Shown here piece after piece: positions 26,800 through 36,310 of a DNA stretch of 64,000 bases. Under the pieces are notes generated by a model. That model was not told the DNA's origin. It saw only the letters and a list, made by a program, of their open reading frames with translations, and ran no database searches. The stretch is taken from positions 434,001 through 498,000 of the forward strand of contig NZ_JAJSAX010000002.1 in the NCBI RefSeq assembly GCF_021261315.1, read 5' to 3'. The DNA is from Epilithonimonas sp. JDS (GTDB lineage: Bacteria > Bacteroidota > Bacteroidia > Flavobacteriales > Weeksellaceae). The position numbers and the translations under genes were made by a program. Within the stretch, counting starts at the first letter, position 1, and each line of letters opens with the position of its first letter.

Positions 26800-28956
26800 T
26801 TATTTTATCGCTTTCAGGGAAATGGCGTAACCACCGCTTCTTACCAAGTGGATTGGAAGTTTGGTTTTGCTGTCCACTTTCTTTTTGTAGATTTTGTAAC
26901 TCTGCGGATTGTTGATGTAATCGGCATCTTTTCCATCCTCATAAACTGTTGCTTCGTACTTTTTACCTTTGTCCAGGAATGAGAAATCTACGGTGTAGTC
27001 TCTTGGATTTTCGTCGGTCACACCGCCTACGAACCAGTTTTCAGTTCCTTTGGCTTTACGCGCTGTGTGGATGTAGTCGCCAGGTTCCGCAGAAAGGATT
27101 TTGGTGTCGTCCCAATCTGCCGCAACGTCCTTGATGAACTGGAATGCGTCCATATGTTTGGCGTAGTTTTCCGGTAAATCTGCCGCCATCTGAAGAGGCA
27201 TATACATCACGACGTAAAGCGCCAATTGTTTAGCTAAAGTCGTCTGAACGAAACGCTTGTCGCCTGGGAAATAGTAGTCCAATTTGGTCTGGAAAATCCC
27301 TGGCGTGTAGTCCATAGAACCGCCCATCCAACGGGTGAAAGGCAGAATCGTCTGGTGGTCCGGCTTGTTTCCGCCGAACGCTTCGTACTCTGTTCCACGA
27401 GCGGCTTCTGCAGAAATATAATTCGGGTAAGTACGGCTTTCTCCACCCGGACGAACGGATTCGTGGGAGTTGACCATAATTTTGTAATCGTTTGCTTTTT
27501 CTACAATTCTGTAATAATGGTTGATGGTCCATTGCGAATAATGGTGTTCACCTCTTGGGATAATGTCGCCTACGTAACCTGTTTTTACGGATTTGTAACC
27601 GTATTTGTTCATTGTTTCGAAGGCTTTCTCAGACCATCTTTCGTAGTTTGAAGCGGAGCCTGAGGTCTCGTGGTGCATAATCAAATCTACGTTTTTGGAA
27701 TGTGCGTAGTCGTTCAACATCTTCAAATCAAAATCCGGATAAGGTGTGACGAAATCGAAAACGAATTCTTTGGAATGTCCGAACCAATCTTCCCAGCCTG
27801 TGTTCCAGCCTTCTATCAACAAGCCTTGGAAACCGTTTGCCGATGCAAAATCGATATATTCTTTGACTTTTGTATTGTTGGCGGCGTGTTTTCCGTTAGG
27901 TGTCAGTTTGGAGAAATCGGTTTTTCCGATGTGAACATTTTCTGCTGTAGAATACGCCCATTGGGATTTTCCGATAATCATTTCCCACCAAACGCCCATA
28001 TATTTCGTTGGTTTGATGTAAGATGTGTCTTTGTATTTTGTAGGCTCGTTCAGGTTGAACATCATTTTGGAATCCATTACCACTTCCGCTTTCGGCGAAA
28101 CGATGATGGTTCTCCAAGGCGTTGTAGAAGGTGTTTGGATGTAACCTTTTGCACCTTGTCTGTCAGCCGTCAAATGTGTTTTGAATTTGAAATTCTGAGC
28201 GTCCACTTCCAAATGAGAAGCCGGATAATCCAGAACTGCCGCCTCGCCAACATTCACGTAAAGAGGTTCTTTGCCTTCTTTTTTCAACATCAAAGGTGAT
28301 TGAACAGCATTTTTGATTAAGGTCTGAGATGCGTTTGAGTCAAAAGCTTTTGGCCATTGTGTTGGAATCTCGGAGATTTTTGTGGTTTGATATTGATATT
28401 CCTGAGAGTCGTAATCTGCCACAATCCACCAAGCTTTCATATCAGTAGGAAAATCAATCTCGGAATCTTCTTCTCTGATGACGAAATAATTCAGGTTTTT
28501 CTGTTGAGGAAACTCGTATCTGAAACCTAAACCGTCGTTGAACAATCTGAATTTGATAACGATGCTTCTGTCAGACGAAGTTTGATTAAGAGTCACCGCC
28601 AACTCATTATAATCATTGATGTAATTCTTTTTCTCACCAAGAATTGGTTGCCAAGTTTCGTTTTTGGAATCTCTTTTTTCGGCTGTCTTTGTAAAGCCAT
28701 TATTAAGGTCAAAACTTGCATCTTCCGGTTTTGCAATCTCTGAAGCGAACTTGATGGATGAGTCTTTGAAAAGTCTCAATCCTAATTTGGAATCTTCTAC
28801 AACAACATTTCCATTGTACTTTAAATTATAAAATGGAACGCCGTTCTTCAGTTGAAAATTTGCTTCGAATTTGCCGTCCGGAGACTTCAAACTTTGGGCA
28901 TTGATTCCTGTAAACATCATAGAGAGCAAAGCTGCTCCAATGGTGAATTTTTTCAT
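26800..28956 (-). CDS. susB: GH97 alpha-glucosidase (SusB-like)
   Basis: The enzyme is predicted to release glucose from the non-reducing ends of maltooligosaccharides. A signal peptide (MKKFTIGAALLSMMFTGINAQ) is followed by the N-terminal beta-sandwich, the barrel (about 310-610) and the C-terminal beta domain. Glu430 (MHHETSG), Glu499 (VNSHESV) and Glu523 (RGTEYEAF) correspond, with a constant offset of nine, to the base pair Glu439/Glu508 and acid Glu532 of Bacteroides SusB. This pattern marks the inverting alpha-glucosidase branch. At 718 aa it is full length. A terminator hairpin separates it from the upstream susCDEF-like genes. Confidence 0.93.
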   Translation of the reverse strand: MKKFTIGAALLSMMFTGINAQSLKSPDGKFEANFQLKNGVPFYNLKYNGNVVVEDSKLGLRLFKDSSIKFASEIAKPEDASFDLNNGFTKTAEKRDSKNETWQPILGEKKNYINDYNELAVTLNQTSSDRSIVIKFRLFNDGLGFRYEFPQQKNLNYFVIREEDSEIDFPTDMKAWWIVADYDSQEYQYQTTKISEIPTQWPKAFDSNASQTLIKNAVQSPLMLKKEGKEPLYVNVGEAAVLDYPASHLEVDAQNFKFKTHLTADRQGAKGYIQTPSTTPWRTIIVSPKAEVVMDSKMMFNLNEPTKYKDTSYIKPTKYMGVWWEMIIGKSQWAYSTAENVHIGKTDFSKLTPNGKHAANNTKVKEYIDFASANGFQGLLIEGWNTGWEDWFGHSKEFVFDFVTPYPDFDLKMLNDYAHSKNVDLIMHHETSGSASNYERWSEKAFETMNKYGYKSVKTGYVGDIIPRGEHHYSQWTINHYYRIVEKANDYKIMVNSHESVRPGGESRTYPNYISAEAARGTEYEAFGGNKPDHQTILPFTRWMGGSMDYTPGIFQTKLDYYFPGDKRFVQTTLAKQLALYVVMYMPLQMAADLPENYAKHMDAFQFIKDVAADWDDTKILSAEPGDYIHTARKAKGTENWFVGGVTDENPRDYTVDFSFLDKGKKYEATVYEDGKDADYINNPQSYKIYKKKVDSKTKLPIHLVRSGGYAISLKAIK

Positions 28957-28991
28957 TTTTTCTAAGGTTTATATATGTGTTACAATATAAA

Positions 28992-29019
28992 AAAAGTGTT
29001 GCAACTAGGCAACACTTTT
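28992..29019 (-). terminator. Terminator between the SusE/F-type genes and GH97
   Basis: A perfect 11-bp stem (AAAAGTGTTGC / GCAACACTTTT) with a six-base loop continues into T residues on the minus strand. It lies 21 bp after the outer-membrane lipoprotein gene, so expression probably drops before the enzyme genes. Confidence 0.8.
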
Positions 29020-29040
29020 CTTATAGATAATGTAATTCAA

Positions 29041-30381
29041 TTACTGTTTTACAAGTGTGTAAGTCATTCTGAATGGATTGAATGATACTTTGTAAGTACC
29101 AGCAGTAGTGATTGCAATATTTTCACCACCTGATACCGCAGAACCGTTGGCTCCGCCATAGTTTTCATCCCACTTATCATTAACTCTAAATTTCATGCTA
29201 CCTACAGTAAGATTTGTAGTTGCAGTCCAGGAAAGAGTTGAATCATCCCAAGTCATTGCTACATCTGGTCCATTCCAGCCGTTTGTAGTAGCATCTCCTA
29301 CAAGACCCATTGCATATGGTGCCAAGGCAAATGTAAGATCATTGGTATTGACCGTTAGTTTTTGGTAACCTACTGATGTAGCAGATATATTACCTCCATT
29401 GTTGTAAAGCAAATGGATGTTATCATTCGTACCGTAGCTATTATCCCAACTTCTTGCAGGCGTAATTTTGAATTCAAGATTGCCAGCTGTAAAATCGATA
29501 AATCCAAAATATACACCATTACTTGTTGAAGAAACAAGCGTGTTGGCAGTATCTATAGACCATCCCTGATAAGCTCCGGGAACATAAAGGTAAGATACCA
29601 TCTCGTAAGGAGTAGTGTTGAATGAAAGCAAATCGGAAACTTTTGTAATAGTACCTCCTGTAGAAACTGTAGTTGCTGTGACTCTAACACTCATCTCGGA
29701 AGAGACTCCAGCCATTGCACCAGTTTTAAGAACCAGTGTGTTCAAATCTTTTACCGAAATTGGAAATGATTTGGCATTTGTAACAGTTGCTACCGGATAA
29801 TATGTTGTCGATCCTTTTTTAGCAATCTCCAAAAGATAAGAAACATTCACGCCATAGCTAGCATAATCGTTCCAAGTAAAAGTAGTTGCTGTAGCATTAG
29901 GTGTTGCAGAGTTTAAAGTTACACTTGCACCAGAAGCAGGAGCCGTAACAATAGGAATAGCTATAGGATAAGGCGTCACTGCAAAACTGATTGCATTAGA
30001 AACTTCTGAACCCGATTCAATTCTAACATAAACTGTAGAAGAAGCGTATGGCGACAATCCTGCCTGAAGAAACTTGCTGTTTACATCTCCAACTGTGGTT
30101 GTAAAAGTATTTGTAGCAGCAGTTCCTAAAGTAGCTTTTGTTGCAAAGTCTTCAGTTTTAGAAAAAACTACGGTATAATCAGATGCTCCGGTTTTATCCC
30201 ACGTCATAACGAAAGGATTATTTTTCATAGTCTCATACAAGACGTTGCTTCCTAGAGATGTATCATAAAGTTTGAAACTAGCCTCTGGTTTTGTCCAGTC
30301 TCTGTCTGCGTCATTATCACAAGCAGTAATAACGAAAGCAGCGACTAAAGCAACAAGAAAATATTTAAATATATTTTTCAT
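29041..30381 (-). CDS. SusE/SusF-type starch-binding outer-membrane lipoprotein
   Basis: The start at 30381 gives a lipoprotein signal (MKNIFKYFLVALVAAFVITAC); a longer frame beginning at 30456 would overlap the previous gene and lacks a signal. N-terminal immunoglobulin-like segments (SusE-type, about 30-270) precede two similar C-terminal modules (YLYVPGAYQGW..., MGLVGDATTNGWNGPD...), the arrangement of SusE/SusF starch-binding modules. It is expected to hold starch at the cell surface beside SusC and SusD. It lies 34 bp after the related gene upstream. Confidence 0.85.
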   Translation of the reverse strand: MKNIFKYFLVALVAAFVITACDNDADRDWTKPEASFKLYDTSLGSNVLYETMKNNPFVMTWDKTGASDYTVVFSKTEDFATKATLGTAATNTFTTTVGDVNSKFLQAGLSPYASSTVYVRIESGSEVSNAISFAVTPYPIAIPIVTAPASGASVTLNSATPNATATTFTWNDYASYGVNVSYLLEIAKKGSTTYYPVATVTNAKSFPISVKDLNTLVLKTGAMAGVSSEMSVRVTATTVSTGGTITKVSDLLSFNTTPYEMVSYLYVPGAYQGWSIDTANTLVSSTSNGVYFGFIDFTAGNLEFKITPARSWDNSYGTNDNIHLLYNNGGNISATSVGYQKLTVNTNDLTFALAPYAMGLVGDATTNGWNGPDVAMTWDDSTLSWTATTNLTVGSMKFRVNDKWDENYGGANGSAVSGGENIAITTAGTYKVSFNPFRMTYTLVKQ

Positions 30382-30415
30382 AAAGTTTTTATTAAAATTA
30401 AAAAATACGCTGAAG

Positions 30416-31504
30416 TTATTCTGTTGGAATGACCGTATAATTACCTGTGACATCATTAAAATAAATGTCGTAAGTCCAATCTGCAGTCAATGGAATATCT
30501 GCTCCGCCTGCAACTCCAACTCCAAAATACTCAGAATTTGTGCCCCAATTTACATCCCAAGCATTGTTTGCTCTGAATTTGAAAACACCAGTTTTTAAAT
30601 TTACTTTTTTTGCAGTCCATAAGTGGCCATCAAATGTAGATTTTGTAAGTTGAACATCCGTACCATTTGTTGCAGTTCCAATGATGGAAATATTTGTATA
30701 AGTTGTTCCAGGATTGGTTGTTGGTACAATAGTGTAGGTGAGAGCTGCAGTATCAACAGTAAGTTTATAATAACCTTCTGTAAGAATTTTGATATCGCCC
30801 GATCCACCATCCGTGCTTAGTACTCCAGCAGATGCACCTAGACCAAATTGAGCATCCCAAGAACCTTTCACTTTGATCATTTTGAAACCTCCAACTTTAA
30901 ATAATCCAGTAAATTCGTATTTAGTACCAGATGATGTCTTTAACAAAGGAATCAAATTACCATTGGTGATAAGATTATCCCATCCTCCCGCAGTTGCATC
31001 ACCTATCAGATAAAGATCTGTATAATTATACAATGGTCTTGCTAAATATGGTGTTATCGTTATGGACGTAACTTTGGAAGCTTGTAGCAAGTCGCTGTTT
31101 GAACCAACAAACGAAGATACCCGAAAGTACATTTTTTGAGCAACGTCCGGAACCAAACCTATTTTCTTTGCGGCATTATTCATCTCAAGCGTTGTGAATG
31201 AAGAGTTAGTTTGAGATTGTGCAGTAGAAATTAGAGGTTGAGGATTTGTGAATGCTTCTGTTGCACTAATTTCAACTTGATACTTTACTTCAACAGGAAC
31301 TGTAAGCGTTGCTGCGTCCCAATTAATAGTTAGCGCAGGATTTGCTGGAAAATTGGAATCCAAAAACAAATTCTGAGTAGAAAGATCCATTAAAATAGGA
31401 GCAGACTGATTCTCTACAGTTATGATTTCACGATCTTCACACGATGCCAGACCCAGACAAGTCGCAGTCGCAAGAAAAAAGTGTTTGAATATATTATTTT
31501 TCAT
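30416..31504 (-). CDS. SusE-domain outer-membrane lipoprotein
   Basis: A lipoprotein signal (FLATATCLGLASC, about residues 10-22) leads to a SusE-like domain (ITVENQSAPILMDLSTQNLF and PALTINWDAATLTVPVEVKY) and then two carbohydrate-binding-like modules (LYLIGDATAGGWDNL at about 166 and ISIIGTATNGTDVQL at about 272). At 362 aa it is the shorter of the two adjacent related lipoproteins. The 18-bp gap to susD suggests one transcript. Confidence 0.85.
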   Translation of the reverse strand: MKNNIFKHFFLATATCLGLASCEDREIITVENQSAPILMDLSTQNLFLDSNFPANPALTINWDAATLTVPVEVKYQVEISATEAFTNPQPLISTAQSQTNSSFTTLEMNNAAKKIGLVPDVAQKMYFRVSSFVGSNSDLLQASKVTSITITPYLARPLYNYTDLYLIGDATAGGWDNLITNGNLIPLLKTSSGTKYEFTGLFKVGGFKMIKVKGSWDAQFGLGASAGVLSTDGGSGDIKILTEGYYKLTVDTAALTYTIVPTTNPGTTYTNISIIGTATNGTDVQLTKSTFDGHLWTAKKVNLKTGVFKFRANNAWDVNWGTNSEYFGVGVAGGADIPLTADWTYDIYFNDVTGNYTVIPTE

Positions 31505-31522
31505 TATTTATAAATTAGTTGA

Positions 31523-33085
31523 TTAATAGCCAGGATTCTGTTTTAGATTTGGGTTTACGGCCAAATCATTGTTTGGAATTGGAAACAGGTTACGATACTC
31601 ACCAACAGCAACACCATCTTTAACATTTCCTTTCCAAGGCCATAAATATGCTGAAGAAGTGAATTTTCCAAAACGAATAAGATCTGTTCTTCTTGTCATT
31701 TCCCAAGACAATTCTCTTGATCTCTCATCAAGAATAAAATCAAGATTAAGCACAGAGATTGTTGAAGCATTTGCTCTTGTTCTGATTGCATTTACATAAC
31801 CTAAAGCAGTACTCATACTACCTCCGCCTCCTCTTACAACTGCTTCTGCGTACATAAGGTAAATATCGGCTAATCTGTACATTGGTAAATCTGTATCAAC
31901 CCATTGTACATCTTGAGCTGCACCACCATTACTCTTCAAATTTTTGTATTTGATAAATGCATAGCCATCATTAAAGTTGCCTAAATCGTTGATCTCCAGT
32001 GTCTGTCCATCTTTATAAAACCGACCTCTTAGATCTGCAGGTTCAAACTTATTCACGAAAGCTTTGGTAGTTCTAAGACCACCCCAACCTCCGTTGACTC
32101 CAAACTGCGCAGGATCCATAGATCCACCAATTGCAGCGTGTACGAGGTAAGTTGTACCTCCATTGGTTTGAGTTCTAACACCGTCATAAACAACGGAAAA
32201 TATATTCTCCGGGTTGTTAACATTATTATCAGCCAAGAATAAATTCTCATATTTCGGATTCAATCCGTATCCTGCAGAAATAACTTTGTCGCAATTAGCG
32301 ATGACATCGGCATTTCTTTCTGTTCCAGTGTAAACTTTAGCATTTAGATACAACCGTGCCATTAAACTCCAAGCAGCAGCTTTGTCTAATCTACCGTACT
32401 CATTGGTTTTAGGAGCTTTTAATCCTGCTTCTGCTTCTTTTAACTGCGCCTCTACATAGTTGAAAAGATCGGCTCTCATTATCTGTTTTGGAACTGTTCC
32501 CAAAGTTGTTTCATCTACAAAAGGTACATTACCGTACATATCCAGAAGATGATAATATGCTTGAGCTCTAAGAAATCTGGCTTCTGCTCTCATCACTCTC
32601 GCTTCGTCTGCATTCGCTCCAGAAATACCGTTGGTACTTAGCATCTCATCGGTCGTATTTCTGATAAACTCATTACAAAAAGCAATCTCTGTAAATAATC
32701 TGAAATACATAGCATTATTGAATTCATTGGCAGGTGTCCAGATCATTTTATGAAACTCATGCAAAGTTCCATCGTTCCAGCCAATTACCGCTTCATCTGT
32801 GGTAATAACCTGTAGAGTGTAAAGTAAACGTGTATATATCGAGAAACCTCCATCGATCCCCGCAACGTCTCCATTACCATCACCAGCAGATTGTCCCCCC
32901 ACAGCCAAACCGCCATAAAGCTTCGCTAACATATTTTTATAATTACTAAAGTCTTTAAAGACGCTTGCCGAAGTTATCCCTATATTAGGTTCTTGTTTTA
33001 GATCATCAACACAAGAACTTACGGACAGTGTAAATGCTAAAAATGCTGTTGCAATTGATTTATTTTTTATTTTGAAATTTTTCAT
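31523..33085 (-). CDS. susD: RagB/SusD family nutrient-uptake outer-membrane lipoprotein
   Basis: SusD caps the SusC transporter and captures the glycan at the cell surface. A lipoprotein signal ends at Cys25 (TLSVSSC). TPR-like helices follow, including RAEARFLRAQAYYHLLDMYG near residue 170 and LDKAAAWSLMARLYLNAKVY near 240, then the C-terminal SusD segment with LPMYRLADIYLMYAEAVVRG and LDFILDERSRELSWE. At 520 aa it is full length. It is 11 bp downstream of susC. Confidence 0.94.
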   Translation of the reverse strand: MKNFKIKNKSIATAFLAFTLSVSSCVDDLKQEPNIGITSASVFKDFSNYKNMLAKLYGGLAVGGQSAGDGNGDVAGIDGGFSIYTRLLYTLQVITTDEAVIGWNDGTLHEFHKMIWTPANEFNNAMYFRLFTEIAFCNEFIRNTTDEMLSTNGISGANADEARVMRAEARFLRAQAYYHLLDMYGNVPFVDETTLGTVPKQIMRADLFNYVEAQLKEAEAGLKAPKTNEYGRLDKAAAWSLMARLYLNAKVYTGTERNADVIANCDKVISAGYGLNPKYENLFLADNNVNNPENIFSVVYDGVRTQTNGGTTYLVHAAIGGSMDPAQFGVNGGWGGLRTTKAFVNKFEPADLRGRFYKDGQTLEINDLGNFNDGYAFIKYKNLKSNGGAAQDVQWVDTDLPMYRLADIYLMYAEAVVRGGGGSMSTALGYVNAIRTRANASTISVLNLDFILDERSRELSWEMTRRTDLIRFGKFTSSAYLWPWKGNVKDGVAVGEYRNLFPIPNNDLAVNPNLKQNPGY

Positions 33086-33096
33086 GTCTTAAATTA

Positions 33097-35871
33097 TTAA
33101 AATTGAAAGTTTAACCCTAATGAATAGATCTTTGGACGTTGATAGAAACCATTATCAATATTTCCAAAAATCTCCGGATCTACGCCTTTATAATCTGTGA
33201 TTACGAAAACGTTCTGCGCCATACCAAAGACTTTAAGGTTACTACCATTGCCAAAAACATCTCCAAAGTTGTAGCCTAGAGTCAAATTATCCATTCTTAT
33301 AAATGATGCGTCTTCTACAAAGATATCACTCCAGAACTGTGGTGTTTTAAAACCATAATCTACAGCTGTACTGGATATATTTTGCATAAAATCATTGGTT
33401 GCAATACTTTGAACATTGGATTCTGATGCGGCGTTGTTGTAAACATAGTTTCCTAAAACTGCTCTTAGTGAAGTAGAAAGATCCCAGTTTTTATATCTGA
33501 ATTTTGTTGAAAAACCGAATGTAGCGTCAGGTGTTGTTGATTTGTAAAGATATTTATCTGCTACAGTAATCCTTCCGTCTCCATTTCTGTCTACATACAC
33601 TCCTTCTAATGGCTTTCCGTTGCTATCATATACTTGTTGATAAACTTTAAAAGTATAAGGATTGTAACCTTCCATATGAGCCTGAACGTAGTTTCCAATC
33701 CCTCCAGAAATCCCACCTACTGTTTCAATACCATAACCTTCGGCTACATCATTAAACTTGGTAACTTTAGGATTATAATGAGCAACATTAAAGCTAAATT
33801 CCCAATTAAAATCTTGTGTCTTAATAGGATTAATATTAATCAAGAACTCAATACCATCACTTTCTAGCTCTCCGATATTTTTGTTATTCATATTGCTAAC
33901 TTCTCCAGCGGGAACTTGCACATAAACCAGTAAATCTTTCGTTTTCTTTTTGAACCAATCAAAAGATCCGGTGATTCTATTATTCCAAAAGCCAAAATCC
34001 AATCCAGCATTGGTGGTTTCTGTGGTTTCCCAGGTCAGGATTGGGTTGATTTGTAATGGTTTCAACATTGTGTAGAATTGCTCAGCAAATCCATATGATG
34101 CTCCAGGTTCTGAATAGCTATAAGAAGCAAAAGAGTTATACCAGGTTCCAATTTCTGCTTGTCCTGTTTGTCCCCAACCTGCTCTTAGTTTCAAATCAGA
34201 GAATACTTTAGAATCTTTTAAGAAATTTTCATTTTTAATTTTCCAAGCTCCAGATGCAGCAGCAAATGTCCCCCACATATTATCTGTAACATCTGTACCA
34301 TTATAAAATCTAGAAGTACCATCTCGTCTGATAGATCCTGTTAAGATGTATTTATCTGCAATTGTAAAAATACCCCGACCATAGAAACCTACTTGAACTA
34401 GATCATCATCTGTCGGAACTGTTTCACTTCCCATTGGCGTTACAGTACTTCCAAAATAAGTTCTTGTAATGGGTATCTTATTTGAGAAAGCTTGGTACGA
34501 ATATCCTGCCATTACATCAACTTTTGTATTGATTGCAGAAATATCTTTTACGTAGTTAAGATAAGACTCGAACAATTTATTACTTTTTTCTTGTTCATAA
34601 TCTCTGCGGGAGTTCAAATTTTGTGATCTTACGACACCTCCATAATTCGGAAATTCTGTAACTGCACCTGTTCCCTTTTGATAATCGTAGCCACCATTGA
34701 TATTGATATGCAAATCTGGAAGGAAGTGTAGTTTATAATCCAATTGTACTCCTGTAATAGCTCTGAACACAGTAGAAACATCTCTCCGACCATACAAAGA
34801 GCCCAACGGATTCAAAGTTCCATTCACATTCATTGCATCCCCAAACACGCCATTAGAATCTGGCAGATACCATTCCCAATAATTATTAACTTTATTTCCT
34901 CGTGTAGAATAATCATAGATAGACTGTGTAGGATCCATTTTTTGTGCAGCACCAATTACGCCAGCATTAAAACGGTTTTCCGTCATCGATCCTTTGATAT
35001 TAGCATTTACGCTTAAATGATTATCAAAAAACTTTGGCGTTAAACTTAATCCAAAAGAAGTTCTTCTGAATTCATTGGTTTTTACGATACCGTTTTGCTC
35101 TGTATAGCCCAATGACAATCTATAAGGTAATTTTTTGATACCCCCAGAAATCGATACATTATTATCTGTTCCAAAAGCTGCTTGATAGATTTGATCTTGC
35201 CAATTTGTATTAGAAGTCCCCAACATATTTATGTATTTCTGTTGTGGTGCGTTTTCCGTCACATATTTTCTGAATTCGTCTGCGGTTAAAACATCTACAT
35301 TTTTCATCTTCGTAGAAACAGAAGCCGAAGTAGAAAAGTTAACTTTCAATTTTCCTGCAGAACCTTTTTTAGTTGTAATCAAAATTACACCATTGGAAGC
35401 TCTGTTACCATAGATAGCTGCAGCTGAAGCATCTTTCAAAACATCAAAAGATTCTATATCATTGGGATTAATCAATGCTAAAGCATTAGAGGCTCCAGAT
35501 ATACCAGAAAAATCCATTGGAATTCCATCAATCACAATCAATGGATCATTCAAGGATGTAAGAGATGCACCACCTCTGATTCTAATTGTTGCTCCAGATC
35601 CAGGATTTCCACCGTTACCAGTTACCGTAACACCCGGCGCTTTACCAATGATTAATTGGTCTGCTGACGTAGAGCCACCATTAAAATCTTTTGAAGTAAT
35701 AGAAGCAATAGATCCCGTTAGATCTTCTTTCTTCTGCTTACCATAACCAATCAACACAACCTGCTCGATCTCGGTTTCTTTTTTCACCGTATCTGTGCCT
35801 TGTTGTGCATGTAGCATTGATCCGAGCAATAAGAATGCAGGAGCAATTTTTAATACATTATAGTTTCTCAC
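33097..35871 (-). CDS. susC: SusC/RagA family TonB-linked outer-membrane transporter
   Basis: This is the beta-barrel that imports starch oligosaccharides with energy from TonB. A signal peptide (MRNYNVLKIAPAFLLLGSML plus HAQ) is followed directly by a TonB-box-like and plug region (EQVVLIGYGKQKKEDLTGSI, then the plug motif RGGASLTSLNDPLIVIDGIP and AAAIYGNRASNGVILITTKK). The usual N-terminal carboxypeptidase-regulatory-like domain of about 90 residues is absent. The start codon is GTG; no in-frame ATG precedes it before the signal peptide. The 924-aa length is consistent with loss of that domain. It is the first gene of the sus-like locus. No SusR-type regulator is in the window. Confidence 0.93.
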   Translation of the reverse strand: MRNYNVLKIAPAFLLLGSMLHAQQGTDTVKKETEIEQVVLIGYGKQKKEDLTGSIASITSKDFNGGSTSADQLIIGKAPGVTVTGNGGNPGSGATIRIRGGASLTSLNDPLIVIDGIPMDFSGISGASNALALINPNDIESFDVLKDASAAAIYGNRASNGVILITTKKGSAGKLKVNFSTSASVSTKMKNVDVLTADEFRKYVTENAPQQKYINMLGTSNTNWQDQIYQAAFGTDNNVSISGGIKKLPYRLSLGYTEQNGIVKTNEFRRTSFGLSLTPKFFDNHLSVNANIKGSMTENRFNAGVIGAAQKMDPTQSIYDYSTRGNKVNNYWEWYLPDSNGVFGDAMNVNGTLNPLGSLYGRRDVSTVFRAITGVQLDYKLHFLPDLHININGGYDYQKGTGAVTEFPNYGGVVRSQNLNSRRDYEQEKSNKLFESYLNYVKDISAINTKVDVMAGYSYQAFSNKIPITRTYFGSTVTPMGSETVPTDDDLVQVGFYGRGIFTIADKYILTGSIRRDGTSRFYNGTDVTDNMWGTFAAASGAWKIKNENFLKDSKVFSDLKLRAGWGQTGQAEIGTWYNSFASYSYSEPGASYGFAEQFYTMLKPLQINPILTWETTETTNAGLDFGFWNNRITGSFDWFKKKTKDLLVYVQVPAGEVSNMNNKNIGELESDGIEFLININPIKTQDFNWEFSFNVAHYNPKVTKFNDVAEGYGIETVGGISGGIGNYVQAHMEGYNPYTFKVYQQVYDSNGKPLEGVYVDRNGDGRITVADKYLYKSTTPDATFGFSTKFRYKNWDLSTSLRAVLGNYVYNNAASESNVQSIATNDFMQNISSTAVDYGFKTPQFWSDIFVEDASFIRMDNLTLGYNFGDVFGNGSNLKVFGMAQNVFVITDYKGVDPEIFGNIDNGFYQRPKIYSLGLNFQF

Positions 35872-36084
35872 AAAAAATAAATTTTTAAGGTTTATATTAT
35901 TTTCAAATTTGTTTCTAAATCACATTCAATCTAGTTTCGCAATTTATAAAAAAAACAACATTCTGTTAAAATATTTTTAAAATTATTCATTTTACTGATA
36001 AATCCAGATAGTTATTATCAATTTTAACATCACTAAATATTAAAAATCAGACACTTAAACCATTTAACACTTTTTTACCAAATG

Positions 36085-36100
36085 TAAAATTTTAACATTT
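36085..36100. promoter_or_regulatory. Possible operator half, TAAAATTTTAACATTT
   Basis: The exact reverse complement of this 16-mer occurs 84 bp away. With its left flank it is itself nearly palindromic (AAATGT, AAAATTTT, AACATTT). AT-richness raises the chance level, so the role is only suggested. Confidence 0.35.
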
Positions 36101-36183
36101 TTTCAAACGATTGTTTAACGTTTTCTTCTCCTAAATTAACCAATATTAATCCTATATTAATGAAAAATGAAATCTAAATCAAC

Positions 36184-36199
36184 AAATGTTAAAATTTTA
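36184..36199. promoter_or_regulatory. Possible operator half, AAATGTTAAAATTTTA
   Basis: This is the inverted copy of the 16-mer at 36085-36100, located between that site and the metG promoter. Confidence 0.35.
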
Positions 36200-36281
36200 A
36201 TTATCGATATTCGAACACTTTTTAACATTCGCCATCAAATTAATAATATCCAAACGCCTCTTATTTTTAAACGGAAAATCG

Positions 36282-36289
36282 TACTTTTG
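36282..36289 (+). promoter_or_regulatory. -7 promoter element of metG
   Basis: TACTTTTG matches TAnnTTTG and is followed 21 bp later by the metG ATG. The -33 region is not clear. Confidence 0.55.
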
Positions 36290-36310
36290 CAAATCTAATT
36301 TCAGATTATA

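Larger units (their letters stand above)
35872..36310. other. Divergent intergenic region between susC and metG
   Basis: This 439-bp, strongly AT-rich region holds no gene. It contains repeated TTTAACA-type words on both strands, including two exact inverted copies of a 16-mer (36085-36100 and 36184-36199), and the metG promoter box near its right end. The regulator of the starch locus may bind here. Confidence 0.6.

Noticed and set aside
26539-26982. Plus-strand frame of 147 codons across a structured element and the GH97 3' end
   Set aside because: It runs through a non-coding repeat and then antisense to GH97, and its translation shows no domain.
30382-30456. N-terminal extension of the second SusE/F-type lipoprotein
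   Set aside because: It would overlap the preceding gene and bury the lipoprotein signal; the ATG at 30381 is better.
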